This document shows, piece after piece, positions 55,133-64,000 of a DNA stretch of 64,000 bases. How positions within the stretch are numbered: the first letter of the stretch is position 1; each line of letters begins with the position of its first letter. The translations under genes were made by a program, and so were the position numbers. The stretch is from Spiractinospora alimapuensis (GTDB lineage: Bacteria; Actinomycetota; Actinomycetes; Streptosporangiales; Streptosporangiaceae), in the NCBI RefSeq assembly GCF_018437505.1, contig NZ_CP072467.1, forward strand, positions 3,620,010 to 3,684,009, in the 5' to 3' direction. The notes beneath the pieces are model-generated. The model made no database searches, was not told where the DNA came from, and saw only the letters and a program-made list of their open reading frames with translations.

Positions 55133-56128
55133 TCAGCGTCGGTCGAGGGTGGCGAGGACCTCACGGGCGGCCGCACTTGCGGTCAGGTCACCGGACCGTA
55201 CGGACGCTTCCAGTTCACGGGACACGGCGCGGACCTCGGGGTTCGCGCGCAGCCGGTCCAGGAGTTGGTCCGTAACCTGTGACCACATCCATTCGACCCG
55301 CTGCCGGGCCCGCCGGTCCTCGAACGCGCCTCGCGACCGCTCCACGTCGCGGTGCCGCTCGACCAGGGACCAGATCTCGTCCAGCCCGTCGCCGGACAGT
55401 CCACTGCACGCCCGGACCCGGGGCCGCCAGGCGTCCGCCTCGTCGGTGGTCTGCAACATCCGCAACGCACGCTCGAGTTCCCGCGCGGCACGGTCGGCCT
55501 CCACCCGGTGGTCGCCGTCGGCCTTGTTGATCCCCACCACGTCCACGAGTTCGAGGACGCCGCGTTTGATGCCCTGCAGACTGTCTCCGGCCCGGGCCAG
55601 GCCGAGCAGGAGGAACGTGTCGACCATCCCCGCGACGGCGACCTCGGACTGTCCCACACCCACCGTCTCGACGAGGATCACGTCGAAGCCGGCGGCCTCC
55701 ATCAGGATCATGGTCTCGCGGGTGGCCCGGGCGACGCCGCCGAGGGTTCCGGAGGTGGGGGAGGGGCGCACGAACGCGTTGGGGTCCGCGGCGAGGCGCC
55801 CCATCCGTGTGCGGTCGCCCAGGATGCTGCCCCCGCTGCGGGTGGAGGACGGATCGACGGCCAGCACGGCGACCCGATGCCCGCGCCCGGTCAGCAGGGA
55901 GCCCATCGCGTCGATGAATGTCGACTTGCCGACCCCGGGCACCCCGCTGATCCCCACCCGGTGCGCGGCGCCGCTGCTGGGGAGGAGGCGGCGCAGCAGT
56001 TCCTGGGCCGCCTCCACGTGGTCGGAACGTCGCGACTCCACCAGGGTGATCGCGCGGGCCAGCGTGGCGCGGTCCGCGGAGGTCACCCCACGGACAAGGT
56101 CCTCGATGTCCACTGGTCGTCGTGTCAC
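55133..56128 (-). CDS. meaB: Methylmalonyl-CoA mutase-associated GTPase MeaB
   Basis: A 331-aa G3E-family GTPase that loads and protects the cobalamin cofactor of methylmalonyl-CoA mutase. It has the P-loop [49 protein letters not shown], the NKAD base-specificity motif and a C-terminal helical dimerisation region. GTG 56128 overlaps the mutB stop (GTGA). It is the last gene of the mutA-mutB-meaB operon. Confidence 0.95.
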   Translation of the reverse strand: MTRRPVDIEDLVRGVTSADRATLARAITLVESRRSDHVEAAQELLRRLLPSSGAAHRVGISGVPGVGKSTFIDAMGSLLTGRGHRVAVLAVDPSSTRSGGSILGDRTRMGRLAADPNAFVRPSPTSGTLGGVARATRETMILMEAAGFDVILVETVGVGQSEVAVAGMVDTFLLLGLARAGDSLQGIKRGVLELVDVVGINKADGDHRVEADRAARELERALRMLQTTDEADAWRPRVRACSGLSGDGLDEIWSLVERHRDVERSRGAFEDRRARQRVEWMWSQVTDQLLDRLRANPEVRAVSRELEASVRSGDLTASAAAREVLATLDRR

Positions 56129-58377
56129 CCCTCGTGCCCCAGGCGCGTCCCGAGCCGCTCGAGCAGACCGCCCGCGGCGTCGGCGATCACCGTGCCGGGT
56201 GGGAAGATCGCGGCCACGCCGGCGGCGTACAGAGCGTCGTGGTCGGCCGGCGGGATCACACCACCGACGACGATCATGATGTCGTCGCGTCCACGTTTCG
56301 CCAGTTCGTCGCGCAACGCCGGGACGAGCGACAGGTGCCCGGCCGCGAGCGAGGAGACGCCGACGATGTGCACGTCGGCCTCCACCGCCTGCTGGGCGAC
56401 CTCCTCCGGCGTCTGGAACAGCGGGCCGACGTCGACGTCGAAGCCCAGGTCGGCGAACGCGGTGGCGATCACCTTCTGGCCGCGGTCGTGCCCGTCTTGG
56501 CCCATCTTCGCGACGAGGATACGGGCGCGACGCCCCTCCTGCTCCTCGAACCGTTCCATCCGGGCACGGATGTCGTCCAGGGTGGACGCGGCGGGGGTGG
56601 AGGACCCCGACTCGTCGCGGTACACCCCCGAGATGGTTCGGATCTGTCCCGAGTGTCGTCCGAACACGCGCTCCATCGCCTCCGAGATCTCCCCGACCGT
56701 GGCCTGCGCCCGCGCCGCCGCGACCGCGCGCGCCAGCAGGTTGTCCTCCAGGTCGCCGGCGGTTCCCTCGGGGCGCGCCATCGCGGCTTCCGCGGCCCGC
56801 GTCAGGTCCCGCAGCGCGGAGTCCACCGCGTCGGCGTCGCGGGATTCCCGTAGTCGGCGCAGCTTCTCCAGTTGCTCGGCCCGCACCCGCGAGTTGTCGA
56901 CCTTGAGGACGTCGATCTCCTCGGCCTCGCCGTCGGGGCGGTAGGTGTTCACCCCGATGACGGGCTGGATCCCGGTGTCGATCCGGGCCTGGGTGCGGGC
57001 GGCGGCCTCCTCGATGCGGAGCTTGGGCAGGCCGGCGTCGATCGCGGCCGCCATCCCGCCCGCCTGCTCCACCTCCTGGAGGTGGGCCCGTGCGCGGTCG
57101 GCGAGGTCCTGCGTCAGCCGCTCGACGAAGTAGCTTCCCCCCCACGGGTCGATCACCCGCGTCGTGCCCGACTCCTGCTGGAGGAGGAGCTGGGTGTTGC
57201 GGGCGATCCGGGCGGAGAAGTCGGTCGGCAGCGCCAGCGCCTCGTCGAGGGCGTTGGTGTGCAGCGACTGGGTGTGGCCCTGGGTGGCCGCCATCGCCTC
57301 GACGCAGGTCCGCGCCACGTTGTTGAAGACGTCCTGCGCCGTCAGCGACCAACCGGACGTCTGGCTGTGCGTGCGCAGCGCGAGCGACTTGGAGTCCTTG
57401 GGGTCGAAGCCGTGGACGAGTTCCGCCCAGAGGAGGCGGGCCGCGCGCAGCTTCGCCACCTCCATGAAGAAGTCCATGCCGATGCCCCAGAAGAAGGACA
57501 GGCGGGGCGCGAAGGCGTCGATGTCGAGCCCGGCCGCGCGGCCGGCCCGCACGTACTCCACCCCGTCGGCGAGCGTGTAGGCGAGCTCCAGGTCCGCGGT
57601 GGCCCCGGCCTCCTGCATGTGGTAGCCGGAGATCGAGATCGAGTTGAAGCGCGGCATCCGCGCCGCCGTGTAGGAGAAGACGTCGGAGATGATCCGCATC
57701 GACGCCTGGGGCGGGTAGATGTAGGTGTTGCGGACCATGAACTCTTTGAGGACGTCGTTCTGGATGGTCCCCGCGAGCTGCTCGGGCGCGACCCCCTGCT
57801 CCTCGGCCGCCACGATGTAGAGCGCGAGGACGGGAAGCACGGCCCCGTTCATGGTCATGGACACCGTCATCTTGTCCAACGGGATCCCGTCGAACAGTTG
57901 CCGCATGTCGTAGATGGAGTCGATGGCGACACCGGCCATGCCCACGTCGCCCCCGACCCGGGGGTGGTCGGAGTCGTAGCCCCGGTGCGTCGCCAGGTCG
58001 AAGGCGACGGAGAGCCCCTTCTGGCCGGCGGCCAGGTTCCGTCGGTAGAACGCGTTGGACTCCTCGGCGGTGGAGAAGCCGGCGTACTGCCGGATGGTCC
58101 AGGGCCGCGTGGTGTACATCGTGGGGTACGGGCCACGTAGGAAGGGCGCGATCCCCGGGTAGTTTCCGGAGACGTCGGGAGCGTCGGCCTCGGTGTAGAG
58201 CGGCGCGACGTCGATCCCCTCGGGGGTGGTGCGGTTCAGGGCGGCGGCGTCGGTACCGATCTGCGCCCGGACCCCCTCCCGCCAGGCCGCGGTGTCGGGG
58301 ACGGCCGCGTCGCCGGCGGGGCCGATCGTGGAGAAGTCCGGGATCGCGTGGCCGGAGTCGGGACGGGTTGCGGTCAT
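56125..58377 (-). CDS. mutB: Methylmalonyl-CoA mutase large (alpha) subunit
   Basis: A 750-aa adenosylcobalamin enzyme that interconverts methylmalonyl-CoA and succinyl-CoA. The TIM-barrel part has [38 protein letters not shown] and [18 protein letters not shown]. The C-terminal B12 domain has [18 protein letters not shown], with the cobalt-binding His in DGHDRG, and [12 protein letters not shown]. The ATG overlaps the mutA stop. Length and motifs are intact. Confidence 0.97.
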   Translation of the reverse strand: MTATRPDSGHAIPDFSTIGPAGDAAVPDTAAWREGVRAQIGTDAAALNRTTPEGIDVAPLYTEADAPDVSGNYPGIAPFLRGPYPTMYTTRPWTIRQYAGFSTAEESNAFYRRNLAAGQKGLSVAFDLATHRGYDSDHPRVGGDVGMAGVAIDSIYDMRQLFDGIPLDKMTVSMTMNGAVLPVLALYIVAAEEQGVAPEQLAGTIQNDVLKEFMVRNTYIYPPQASMRIISDVFSYTAARMPRFNSISISGYHMQEAGATADLELAYTLADGVEYVRAGRAAGLDIDAFAPRLSFFWGIGMDFFMEVAKLRAARLLWAELVHGFDPKDSKSLALRTHSQTSGWSLTAQDVFNNVARTCVEAMAATQGHTQSLHTNALDEALALPTDFSARIARNTQLLLQQESGTTRVIDPWGGSYFVERLTQDLADRARAHLQEVEQAGGMAAAIDAGLPKLRIEEAAARTQARIDTGIQPVIGVNTYRPDGEAEEIDVLKVDNSRVRAEQLEKLRRLRESRDADAVDSALRDLTRAAEAAMARPEGTAGDLEDNLLARAVAAARAQATVGEISEAMERVFGRHSGQIRTISGVYRDESGSSTPAASTLDDIRARMERFEEQEGRRARILVAKMGQDGHDRGQKVIATAFADLGFDVDVGPLFQTPEEVAQQAVEADVHIVGVSSLAAGHLSLVPALRDELAKRGRDDIMIVVGGVIPPADHDALYAAGVAAIFPPGTVIADAAGGLLERLGTRLGHEG

Positions 58378-60236
58378 GGTGCCACTCCCACTTCATCGCA
58401 CAGTTCCGTGAGCACGGCGACGACGTCGCTGCGTCGCGTGAGTCGCGTGTCCACGCCGGGCGGCAGGTCCGAGCCGCCCGCGATCATCACGTGGCTCGCC
58501 CCCCGCGCGCGCAGGTCCCGCACGGTGTCGGACGCGTGCCTCTCATAGTCTTCGTCGCCGGCGCAGAGGCAAACCACCGTCGTTTCGCTGTCGGCGAACG
58601 CGGCGGTGGCGCTGGCGGCGTCGGCAAGCGGGCCGGGATTGACGGCCTCGAACCCTCCCGCGGCGAGCAGGTTCGTCACGAAGGACGCCCGCGCGTTGTG
58701 GGCCGCCAAGGACCCCAGGGTGACGAGGAACACGCGGGGTCGCTTCCCGGTCGCCCGGAGGTGGGCGTCGCTGCGGTCGCGCAACGACTCGAACTCCTCC
58801 GCGTAGCGGCGCGGCGTGAGACCGCCCCGGAGTGGGGGTGTCGCGGGGGCGGGTTCGCGGCCGATCTCGGGTTCAGCGAGGTCGGGAAACTCGCTCACCC
58901 CGGTGAGCGGGTCGATTCGGCGGGCGAGGTTGGCCCGTCGGCGCTCCCACGCGTCGTCGACCCAGCCGGAGATCAGGCCGGAGTCCAGCGCGGCGGCGGC
59001 GCCGCCGGCCCGCTCCACCTCCTGGAAGTAGCCCCACCCCGTGTCGCGCAGGGAGAGGGTGAGGTCCTCCAGGTAACCCGACCCGCCGCCGGGGTCCAGG
59101 ACACGGGCGAGGTCGCTCTCCCGCAGCAGCAGGAGCTGGGTGTTGCGGGCGATGCGCCGGGAGAACCGGTCCGGGAGGCCCAACGCGTCGTCGAACGGGC
59201 GTACCGTGACCGCGTCCGCCCCGCCCACTCCGGCCGCGAAGCACGCCACGGTGGTCCGCAGGAGGTTCACGTAGGGGTCCCGTCGCGTCATCATGGCGGC
59301 CGAGGTGACCGCGTGCTGGCGCATCCCGCGCGCGTGCTCGGGCACACCACAGACCTCGGCGACGCGTGCCCACATCGCGCGGGCGGCCCGCAGCTTGGCG
59401 ATGGTGAGGAACTGGTCGGCGCTGGCCGCGAACCGGAACTCCATCTGGTTCGCCGCCGTGGCGAGGTCCAGGCCGGCGCCGAGCAGCGCCCGCAGTGCGC
59501 TGACCCCGGCCCCGACGGCCACGCCGAGTTCCTGCGCCTCCGTGCCGCCGGCGTCGTGGACGTGGGACGCGTCCACCGTGATGGTGCGCAGCCACGGGCG
59601 GGACCGGCCGTGCTCGGCGGCCAACCGCGCGGTTCGGTGCAGGACGGTGGCGGCGTCCTCGTCGGCGGACCCGAAGAACGGGTCCAGCCCGAGGTTCCCG
59701 AAGACGACGTCGTCGGCGATGTCCTGGTCCCTGGCCGCGCGCAGCAGCGCCGCCGCCGCGTCGGGGTCGGTGCCGTCCAGGGTGACCGCGTGGCGGTTGA
59801 GGTCGAGACCGTCGAGCACCTGCGGCAACTGGTGGACGGGAAGCCCGCCGTCACCGACCCGCAGCCACACGCCGTCCACACCACCGGCGAGGTCCTCGTC
59901 GATGGCCGCGACCGCGGCGTCCGCGTCGGGTGTGCGGTGGAGCTGGCGGATCTCCCAGCCGTGGGGCAGGGTCCCCGCGGGGGTGGACCCTCGGGTGTAG
60001 GGAGCGCTTCCCGGAAGACCCGCGTCCGGACCCGGACGGTCATACAGGGCGTGAACTCGGATGCCGTCATACGTGGTGGACGTCAGGAGGTCCTCGGGCG
60101 CGTCGAGCTCGTCGGTGTCCTTGCCGCTCTTGGTGAGCACACGGGCGACGAGCGCGCGCCATTCCTCCCGGGTGGCCGTGGGAAACGGCGTGGTTTCCCC
60201 GGCGGTCCCGCCGTTGTCCGGGATGTTTCCGCTCAT
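58374..60236 (-). CDS. mutA: Methylmalonyl-CoA mutase small (beta) subunit
   Basis: A 620-aa non-catalytic partner of MutB. It has the same barrel fold ([54 protein letters not shown]). The C-terminal B12-like domain lacks the cobalt-binding DxHxxG His, as expected for the beta subunit. ATG 60236 is chosen over an upstream in-frame start because the N-terminal extension looks non-coding. It overlaps mutB by four bases (ATGA). Confidence 0.93.
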   Translation of the reverse strand: MSGNIPDNGGTAGETTPFPTATREEWRALVARVLTKSGKDTDELDAPEDLLTSTTYDGIRVHALYDRPGPDAGLPGSAPYTRGSTPAGTLPHGWEIRQLHRTPDADAAVAAIDEDLAGGVDGVWLRVGDGGLPVHQLPQVLDGLDLNRHAVTLDGTDPDAAAALLRAARDQDIADDVVFGNLGLDPFFGSADEDAATVLHRTARLAAEHGRSRPWLRTITVDASHVHDAGGTEAQELGVAVGAGVSALRALLGAGLDLATAANQMEFRFAASADQFLTIAKLRAARAMWARVAEVCGVPEHARGMRQHAVTSAAMMTRRDPYVNLLRTTVACFAAGVGGADAVTVRPFDDALGLPDRFSRRIARNTQLLLLRESDLARVLDPGGGSGYLEDLTLSLRDTGWGYFQEVERAGGAAAALDSGLISGWVDDAWERRRANLARRIDPLTGVSEFPDLAEPEIGREPAPATPPLRGGLTPRRYAEEFESLRDRSDAHLRATGKRPRVFLVTLGSLAAHNARASFVTNLLAAGGFEAVNPGPLADAASATAAFADSETTVVCLCAGDEDYERHASDTVRDLRARGASHVMIAGGSDLPPGVDTRLTRRSDVVAVLTELCDEVGVAP

Positions 60237-60542
60237 CCCACCAAGATTAGATGTCGTCTCTTCGCAGGTGCGCGGCACGGTATGGGAATGGCGCGGCGGG
60301 GCTCCGGAAGAGGAATTCGGAGCGCGCACAGACGTCCGCTTCGCGCGCGATGCCGTTCGTCGCCGGAGAAGTACCGTTGGGCCGATCCGGGCCCGCTATG
60401 CATAGACGCTTTGGGGTTACTGTGCCACTCTGGGGCACGTCCCGACCACGCGAGGCGAATGGTGCGCCCGAGGTTCGCGGTAACGCGAGTGACGGCGCGT
60501 TCGGTCACGCCGGGATACGGATCGACAAGGTCGTGGCACGGT
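60237..60542. other. Divergent intergenic region upstream of mutA
   Basis: 306 bases between mutA and the small zinc protein. It must contain the mutA promoter. No cobalamin riboswitch-like structure or operator could be identified by eye. Confidence 0.4.
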
Positions 60543-60821
60543 ATGGGGACGAAGGAAATGCAGCTCGGTCAGAAGCGTCAACGATGCCGGTTGGACGAGT
60601 GTGAGTGGTGCACTCGCGACGACCTGCCGTGCGGAGGATGCTCTGGGACCGGATGGTGGAACCCAGAAATGCCGCACCAGGAGGGCAACGGAGCGATCGT
60701 GTGGATCCGGGTCGAGGAACCCTGCCGGATCTGCGCCGCGACGGGGCGGGAGCACGGAGTTCCGGAGGTCATCGAGGACTCCCAGGAGGACACGCAGACG
60801 CCGTTGCGTCGCGCCTCCTGA
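60543..60821 (+). CDS. Small cysteine-rich zinc-binding protein
   Basis: 92 aa. CRLDECEWCTRDDLPCGGCS then GTGWWNP, and later EEPCRICAATGREHG, contain paired Cys motifs like the zinc repeats of DnaJ (CxxCxGxG-like). It may be a structural zinc protein binding RNA or protein. ATG 60543 is used; ATG 60558 sits only just after a GAAGGA, so the true start is unsure. A run of ten G follows the gene at 60847-60856. Confidence 0.68.
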   Translation: MGTKEMQLGQKRQRCRLDECEWCTRDDLPCGGCSGTGWWNPEMPHQEGNGAIVWIRVEEPCRICAATGREHGVPEVIEDSQEDTQTPLRRAS

Positions 60822-60950
60822 CTCGCTTCCGCTCGCAAGACCCACAGGGGGGGGGGTGGGAGCCCGCGCGGTCACGTCCGAGGGGGGTCGTGGCCGCGCG
60901 GGCGCGTCTCCGTCGACGCCCGGCGGCTCTGTTCCGGACCGGCCGGTCGC

Positions 60951-61616
60951 TCAGTCACCGGTGCCGGGCGCGGGCCGTGAGGTGGGGTCGGCGACTGTGG
61001 GGTCGACCTCGACCAGCCGGTGCTCCACCTCCGCCACACTGGCCGCGCCACCGGTCCGCTCGGCGACCCAGTCGGTGAAGCGCGCCTCCTGGCCCTCGGG
61101 CACGAGGACCTGGAACGTGACGACCTCGGTGTAGCGGGTGTCCTCCACGCCGTAGGCGGAACCCCGCAGCACGCTCTCCAACCGCCCGGCCTGGGTGTAG
61201 TCGGTGATCACCGAGACGATCGCCATCGATCGGAACTCGACGACCCCGATCGCGTCCACCGCCTGCCCCACGGCGTTGCCGTAGGCGCGGATCAGTCCGC
61301 CGACGCCCAGCTTGGTTCCGCCGAAGTACCGGGTGACCACGGCGACGGTGTCGGTGAGGTCGCGGTGCCGCAGCACCTCCAGCATGGGGAGACCCGCGGT
61401 CCCCGCCGGCTCGCCGTCGTCGTTGGAGCGCTGGATGTCCCGATGCTCGCCGAGGATGTAGGCCGTGCAGTTGTGGGTCGCGTTCCAGTGCAGCTTGCGC
61501 CGTTCGGCGATGAACGCCCGCGCGGCGTCCTCGTCATCGACGCGCGCGAGGGAGCACAGGAACCGAGACTTCTTGATCTCGACCTCGTGCTCCCCGCCAC
61601 CTCGAACCGTCCTCAC
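60951..61616 (-). CDS. YigZ/IMPACT family protein
   Basis: A 221-aa protein. The N-terminal UPF0029 (Impact) domain has EVEIKKSRFLCSLARVDDED, HNCTAYILGEHRDIQRSNDD and VTRYFGGTKLGVGGLIRAYG. A small DUF1949 domain follows. The family is linked to translation regulation, with proline-peptidase or nucleic-acid binding roles proposed. GTG 61616 has AGGA eight bases upstream and leads straight into the domain. Confidence 0.9.
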   Translation of the reverse strand: MRTVRGGGEHEVEIKKSRFLCSLARVDDEDAARAFIAERRKLHWNATHNCTAYILGEHRDIQRSNDDGEPAGTAGLPMLEVLRHRDLTDTVAVVTRYFGGTKLGVGGLIRAYGNAVGQAVDAIGVVEFRSMAIVSVITDYTQAGRLESVLRGSAYGVEDTRYTEVVTFQVLVPEGQEARFTDWVAERTGGAASVAEVEHRLVEVDPTVADPTSRPAPGTGD

Positions 61617-61884
61617 GTTGACGATCCTAGGGAGTACCGTCGCGCGACTGGCGCGGCCCTTCCTCTGACGGACGTCCGCCGACGACGGTGTGACCGGTCG
61701 TGGGCGGGGACCGGGTCGTGGCGCGGCGCTCTTGTGGCCAAGCCGCCCCGGCGCGCGCACCGCGCCCGACCAGGAGAACGCCACCACACCGACGTCACCC
61801 GTCCCGCGACGCACCGGGCCGGAAGAACGCTTCCGCCACGCCACCGGTTCCCCCACTCGTGGGCGCACCACCCCTCGGAGCGGT

Positions 61885-62130
61885 TCAGCCCCAGAGACGG
61901 CGCACGGCCCAACTGTCGCTGTGTGGGTCCTGGGTGATGTCGACGATGCTGGCGTGCCCCTCGTCGGACTCCGTCGCCACCCGGACCAGGCGCGCGGAAC
62001 TCGGCTCGGGGGTGGTCGTCCACGAGGCGATCACCCGCCGCACCCGGTACACGTGTCCGCGCCACGCGAAGAGGGCGGGCTGTCCGGAGGTCGTGGACTG
62101 GACGTCGATCTGTTCGTTCAGGAGACTCAT
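61885..62130 (-). CDS. Small DUF6504-like protein, 81 aa
   Basis: A beta-rich small protein with PALFAWRGHVYRVRRVIASW in the middle and a conserved-looking end (HSDSWAVRRLWG). The layout matches the short DUF6504 family seen near DNA-polymerase genes in actinobacteria, though no such gene is adjacent here. The ATG is at 62130. Function unknown. Confidence 0.65.
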   Translation of the reverse strand: MSLLNEQIDVQSTTSGQPALFAWRGHVYRVRRVIASWTTTPEPSSARLVRVATESDEGHASIVDITQDPHSDSWAVRRLWG

Positions 62131-62312
62131 GCGGACAGTCTATCGAACAGGGATTCGATTTGATGGCGACACGCACGGCAAATAATGCGAATCTTCTCGC
62201 GTGGTGTCGCTCGTTCGGGTCCGGTCTGGCACCGAATGCTAGCGCTCTTGGGGGCGTGGCGCCGGTCGGATCGACGCGGCGGCAGGTCGCGGCCGGTTCC
62301 GACTGACGTGGG

Positions 62313-63203
62313 CTACTCGAGGAAGGCCGCGATCCCCTCGGCGACGCCGGCCGCCGCGTCCTCGCGCCAGTCCGGGTCACTCAGCAACGCGGCGTCCTCC
62401 GCGTTGCGCATGTTGCCCGCCTCGAGGAACACCTTGGGCACCGTGGAGAGGTTGAGGCCACCGAGGTCGTCTCGGACGTGGATGCCGTCCTCGGTCGAGA
62501 TGTAGTCGGAGATCGCCATGTCGGCGGCCTCGGCGTAGGAGTCCCGGACTGACTCGCCGAGGTCCCGGGAGGGCTCGACGATGTCCTCGGTGTGTCCGCT
62601 CACCTCGGCGGGCGCGATGATGTGGAAGCCGCGTCCGCTCGGCGGTCCGCCGTCGGCGTGCAGGGAGATGGCGGCGTCGGCGTCGATGTCGTTCGCGGCG
62701 CCGGCGCGGTCGGGCAGGCAGGGGCCCACGCCGTCGTTGTCCTCACGGGTGAGGACGACCTCGGCTCCGTCCGCTTCGAGCAGGTCACGCAGCTCGGTGG
62801 CGAGGTCGAAGTTGAACTCGTGCTCGGCGTATCCGTCGTCCGTGGAGGCGCCCACGGTGTCGCAGTTCTTCATGAGTCCACCGGCGTCGATCTGTTCGTT
62901 GATCACGTCGGGTGCGGTGTGGTTGGCGCCGTTGTGCCCCGGGTCGATCACGACGGTGAAGCCGTCGAGCGGGCCGGGTGGGTCCGTCGGTTCCTCAGGC
63001 TCGTCGGTTCCGTCCCCCCGCGGGTCCTGCTCCCCGTCGGCGTCGACCGTGTCGGGTTGGTCCCCGGTGGACGGTGACGGTGGGTCCTCCGAGGTGTTCG
63101 CGCACCCCGCCAAGAGAAGTGCGAGGACGATGGCCGGCACCGCACGCGGTATCGCTGACCGGTGTGGCCGGGACGGGACGGAGAGCGGGATCGCGGCCTC
63201 CAA
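62313..63203 (-). CDS. N-acetylmuramoyl-L-alanine amidase lipoprotein
   Basis: 296 aa. Signal peptide with lipobox LLLAGC at about residue 34, then an acidic Asp/Glu/Pro linker, then an Amidase_3 domain. The zinc ligands are His in VVIDPGHNGAN, Glu in GYAEHEFNFDLA and His in DAAISLHADGG; the catalytic Glu is in VFLEAGNMRN. It cuts the amide bond between muramic acid and the stem peptide at the cell surface, for example during division. A terminator-like hairpin lies upstream at 63309-63342. Confidence 0.92.
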   Translation of the reverse strand: MEAAIPLSVPSRPHRSAIPRAVPAIVLALLLAGCANTSEDPPSPSTGDQPDTVDADGEQDPRGDGTDEPEEPTDPPGPLDGFTVVIDPGHNGANHTAPDVINEQIDAGGLMKNCDTVGASTDDGYAEHEFNFDLATELRDLLEADGAEVVLTREDNDGVGPCLPDRAGAANDIDADAAISLHADGGPPSGRGFHIIAPAEVSGHTEDIVEPSRDLGESVRDSYAEAADMAISDYISTEDGIHVRDDLGGLNLSTVPKVFLEAGNMRNAEDAALLSDPDWREDAAAGVAEGIAAFLE

Positions 63204-63308
63204 GCTCGGCTCGATGTATCCGGGATGCGAGCTTAGGCGATGCGGGTGGTTGGGGTGTTATCGCTGCTCAGGCCGGACCGGGTGTGCTGGGTGGCGTCGG
63301 CGCGTGAG

Positions 63309-63342
63309 AAGGGGCGGGAGCTCCGATCGGCCCCGCCCCTGC
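63309..63342. terminator. Hairpin between bldC and the amidase gene
   Basis: The inverted repeat GGGGCGGG / CCCGCCCC, with a GAGCTCCGATCGG-type loop, follows the bldC stop by about 95 bases on the minus strand. Probable bldC terminator. Confidence 0.65.
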
Positions 63343-63437
63343 TCAAAACCGCGCCGTGAACTTCTTCCTGGCGGACATCGGAACCGACCCCGATGCCGCG
63401 CGTCTCCCCCCGACAGGATTGCCGTCCGTGCGGGAGG

Positions 63438-63641
63438 CTACTCCGAGCGCTGACTTGGGATGCCCGCGAGCAGCGCGCGAACCTCGGTCTCCCGATACCG
63501 GCGGTGCCCACCCAGCGTCCGAATCGAGGTCAGCTTGCCCGCCTTCGCCCAACGCGTGACGGTCTTGGGGTCCACACGGAACATCGTGGCGACCTCGGCA
63601 GGGGTCAACAGGGGCTCCGCCTCGGGCGTGCGAGTTGACAT
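63438..63641 (-). CDS. bldC: MerR-like developmental regulator BldC
   Basis: A 67-aa protein made of one MerR-type winged HTH (LLTPAEVATMFRVDPKTVTR, AKAGKLTSIRTLGGHRRYRE). This is the BldC family of filamentous actinobacteria, which controls timing of differentiation by binding direct repeats. GGAGGAG precedes the ATG at 63641. It stands alone with a long AT-richer upstream region. Confidence 0.94.
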   Translation of the reverse strand: MSTRTPEAEPLLTPAEVATMFRVDPKTVTRWAKAGKLTSIRTLGGHRRYRETEVRALLAGIPSQRSE

Positions 63642-64000
63642 GTGTTTGGCCTCTCCTCCTGGATCTGTGTGCCGATCCTGAGCCGTTAATCCTGGCACTT
63701 GGCCCGGATGTCCAATATTGCCCTCATGGTCTATATTGAGCCACCCGAGGTGATTGTGCGACCACTTAACGCGATTTTGCGGGAGGGTTCCCCTAATCCC
63801 GACCATCGACTGGGTCACGCTGAGTGATTCTAGCGATACGTTTAGTGGCATGTGGCGTATTCGGTCAAAACTTCGTTGTCCGGCCCTGTTTCGCTCGATC
63901 CCGATCGGCCGGAGTGTTAGCGCGACGCCGACGCGGCCGCGGAGTCCGGCCTCCAGTCCCAGCATCGCGTGACCGGTCACGGTCGTGCTTTCGTTCGTGC
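63642..64000. other. Upstream region of bldC
   Basis: This 359-base stretch is AT-richer than the rest of the window. It contains CAATAT-N14-ATATTG (63713-63738), which can also be read as two ATATTG direct repeats 18 bases apart. A -35-like TTGACC on the minus strand lies near 63865. No gene is supported in the visible part. Confidence 0.5.

Noticed and set aside
58368-60821. An 817-aa plus-strand frame running through the small zinc protein
   Set aside because: Its first part is the antisense of mutA; only the end from about 60543 is supported as a gene.

Overview
The window looks like chromosome from a high-GC filamentous actinobacterium. The supporting genes are bldC, the HspR-controlled dnaK-grpE-dnaJ-hspR-clpB operon with a HAIR operator, a DUF397/XRE/HATPase regulatory group, a DivIVA-type coiled-coil protein and many GTG starts. 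Gene content and style suggest Nocardiopsis or a close relative, but that is an inference from gene neighbourhoods, not a database match. There is no rRNA, CRISPR array, transposase or prophage. One tRNA-Ser(GCU) is present.

Layout. 0-4.3 kb: cobalamin corrin-ring methyltransferases (3' end of cbiD, cobM, cobL), then purC. 4.4-10.9 kb: a VOC protein, an AraC regulator, a dihydrofolate-reductase-like protein, tRNA-Ser, an ECF sigma factor, an unrecognised cysteine-rich protein coupled to a MauE-like membrane protein, and a lipoprotein. 11-25.4 kb: a hisC-type aminotransferase, an OmpA-domain lipoprotein, an alpha/beta hydrolase divergent from a long-chain-type acyl-CoA dehydrogenase, a cupin dioxygenase with an AraC regulator, a GT4 glycosyltransferase, a TPR protein, pyrE and cutA. 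25.4-33.8 kb: intergenic repeats, a frameshifted NYN-domain gene, a 943-aa protein that fuses an ECF sigma factor to a zinc anti-sigma motif, a membrane segment and a large outer region, a degenerate GGDEF-like protein, and a repeat-rich noncoding stretch with seven consecutive hairpins. 33.8-40.8 kb: the heat-shock chaperone operon, all on the minus strand. 41.2-46.7 kb: a FadF-like iron-sulfur membrane oxidoreductase, a gamma-carbonic-anhydrase-like protein, a DivIVA-type protein and a GNAT acetyltransferase. 46.9-54.4 kb: an accessory, regulator-rich region (HATPase triad, resolvase-like protein, XRE-TPR regulator, YdcF protein, DUF397, NUDIX, a UTRA domain without HTH, a DHFR-like pseudogene, an AraC-DinB fusion, a SodC-like lipoprotein), partly lower in GC and scattered with inverted-repeat elements. 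54.5-64 kb: a STAS protein, the methylmalonyl-CoA mutase operon (mutA-mutB-meaB), a small zinc protein, a YigZ protein, an amidase lipoprotein and bldC.

How parts connect. The window encodes both cobalamin synthesis steps and a cobalamin-dependent enzyme with its GTPase chaperone (mutAB-meaB). The acyl-CoA dehydrogenase and the FadF-like protein are probably both beta-oxidation genes, and their upstream regions share an AGTAACATC half-site. Translational coupling by ATGA/GTGA overlaps recurs: cobL-cobM, mutA-mutB-meaB, the HATPase triad and the AraC-DinB/DHFR pair.

Most interesting unexplained items: the hairpin array at 32.45-32.79 kb, whose loops are all GAGG-rich (C-rich on the other strand); the membrane-tethered sigma/anti-sigma fusion; and a family of roughly 150-bp inverted-repeat elements between 50.5 and 53.7 kb, with related ends at 25.4-25.7 kb.
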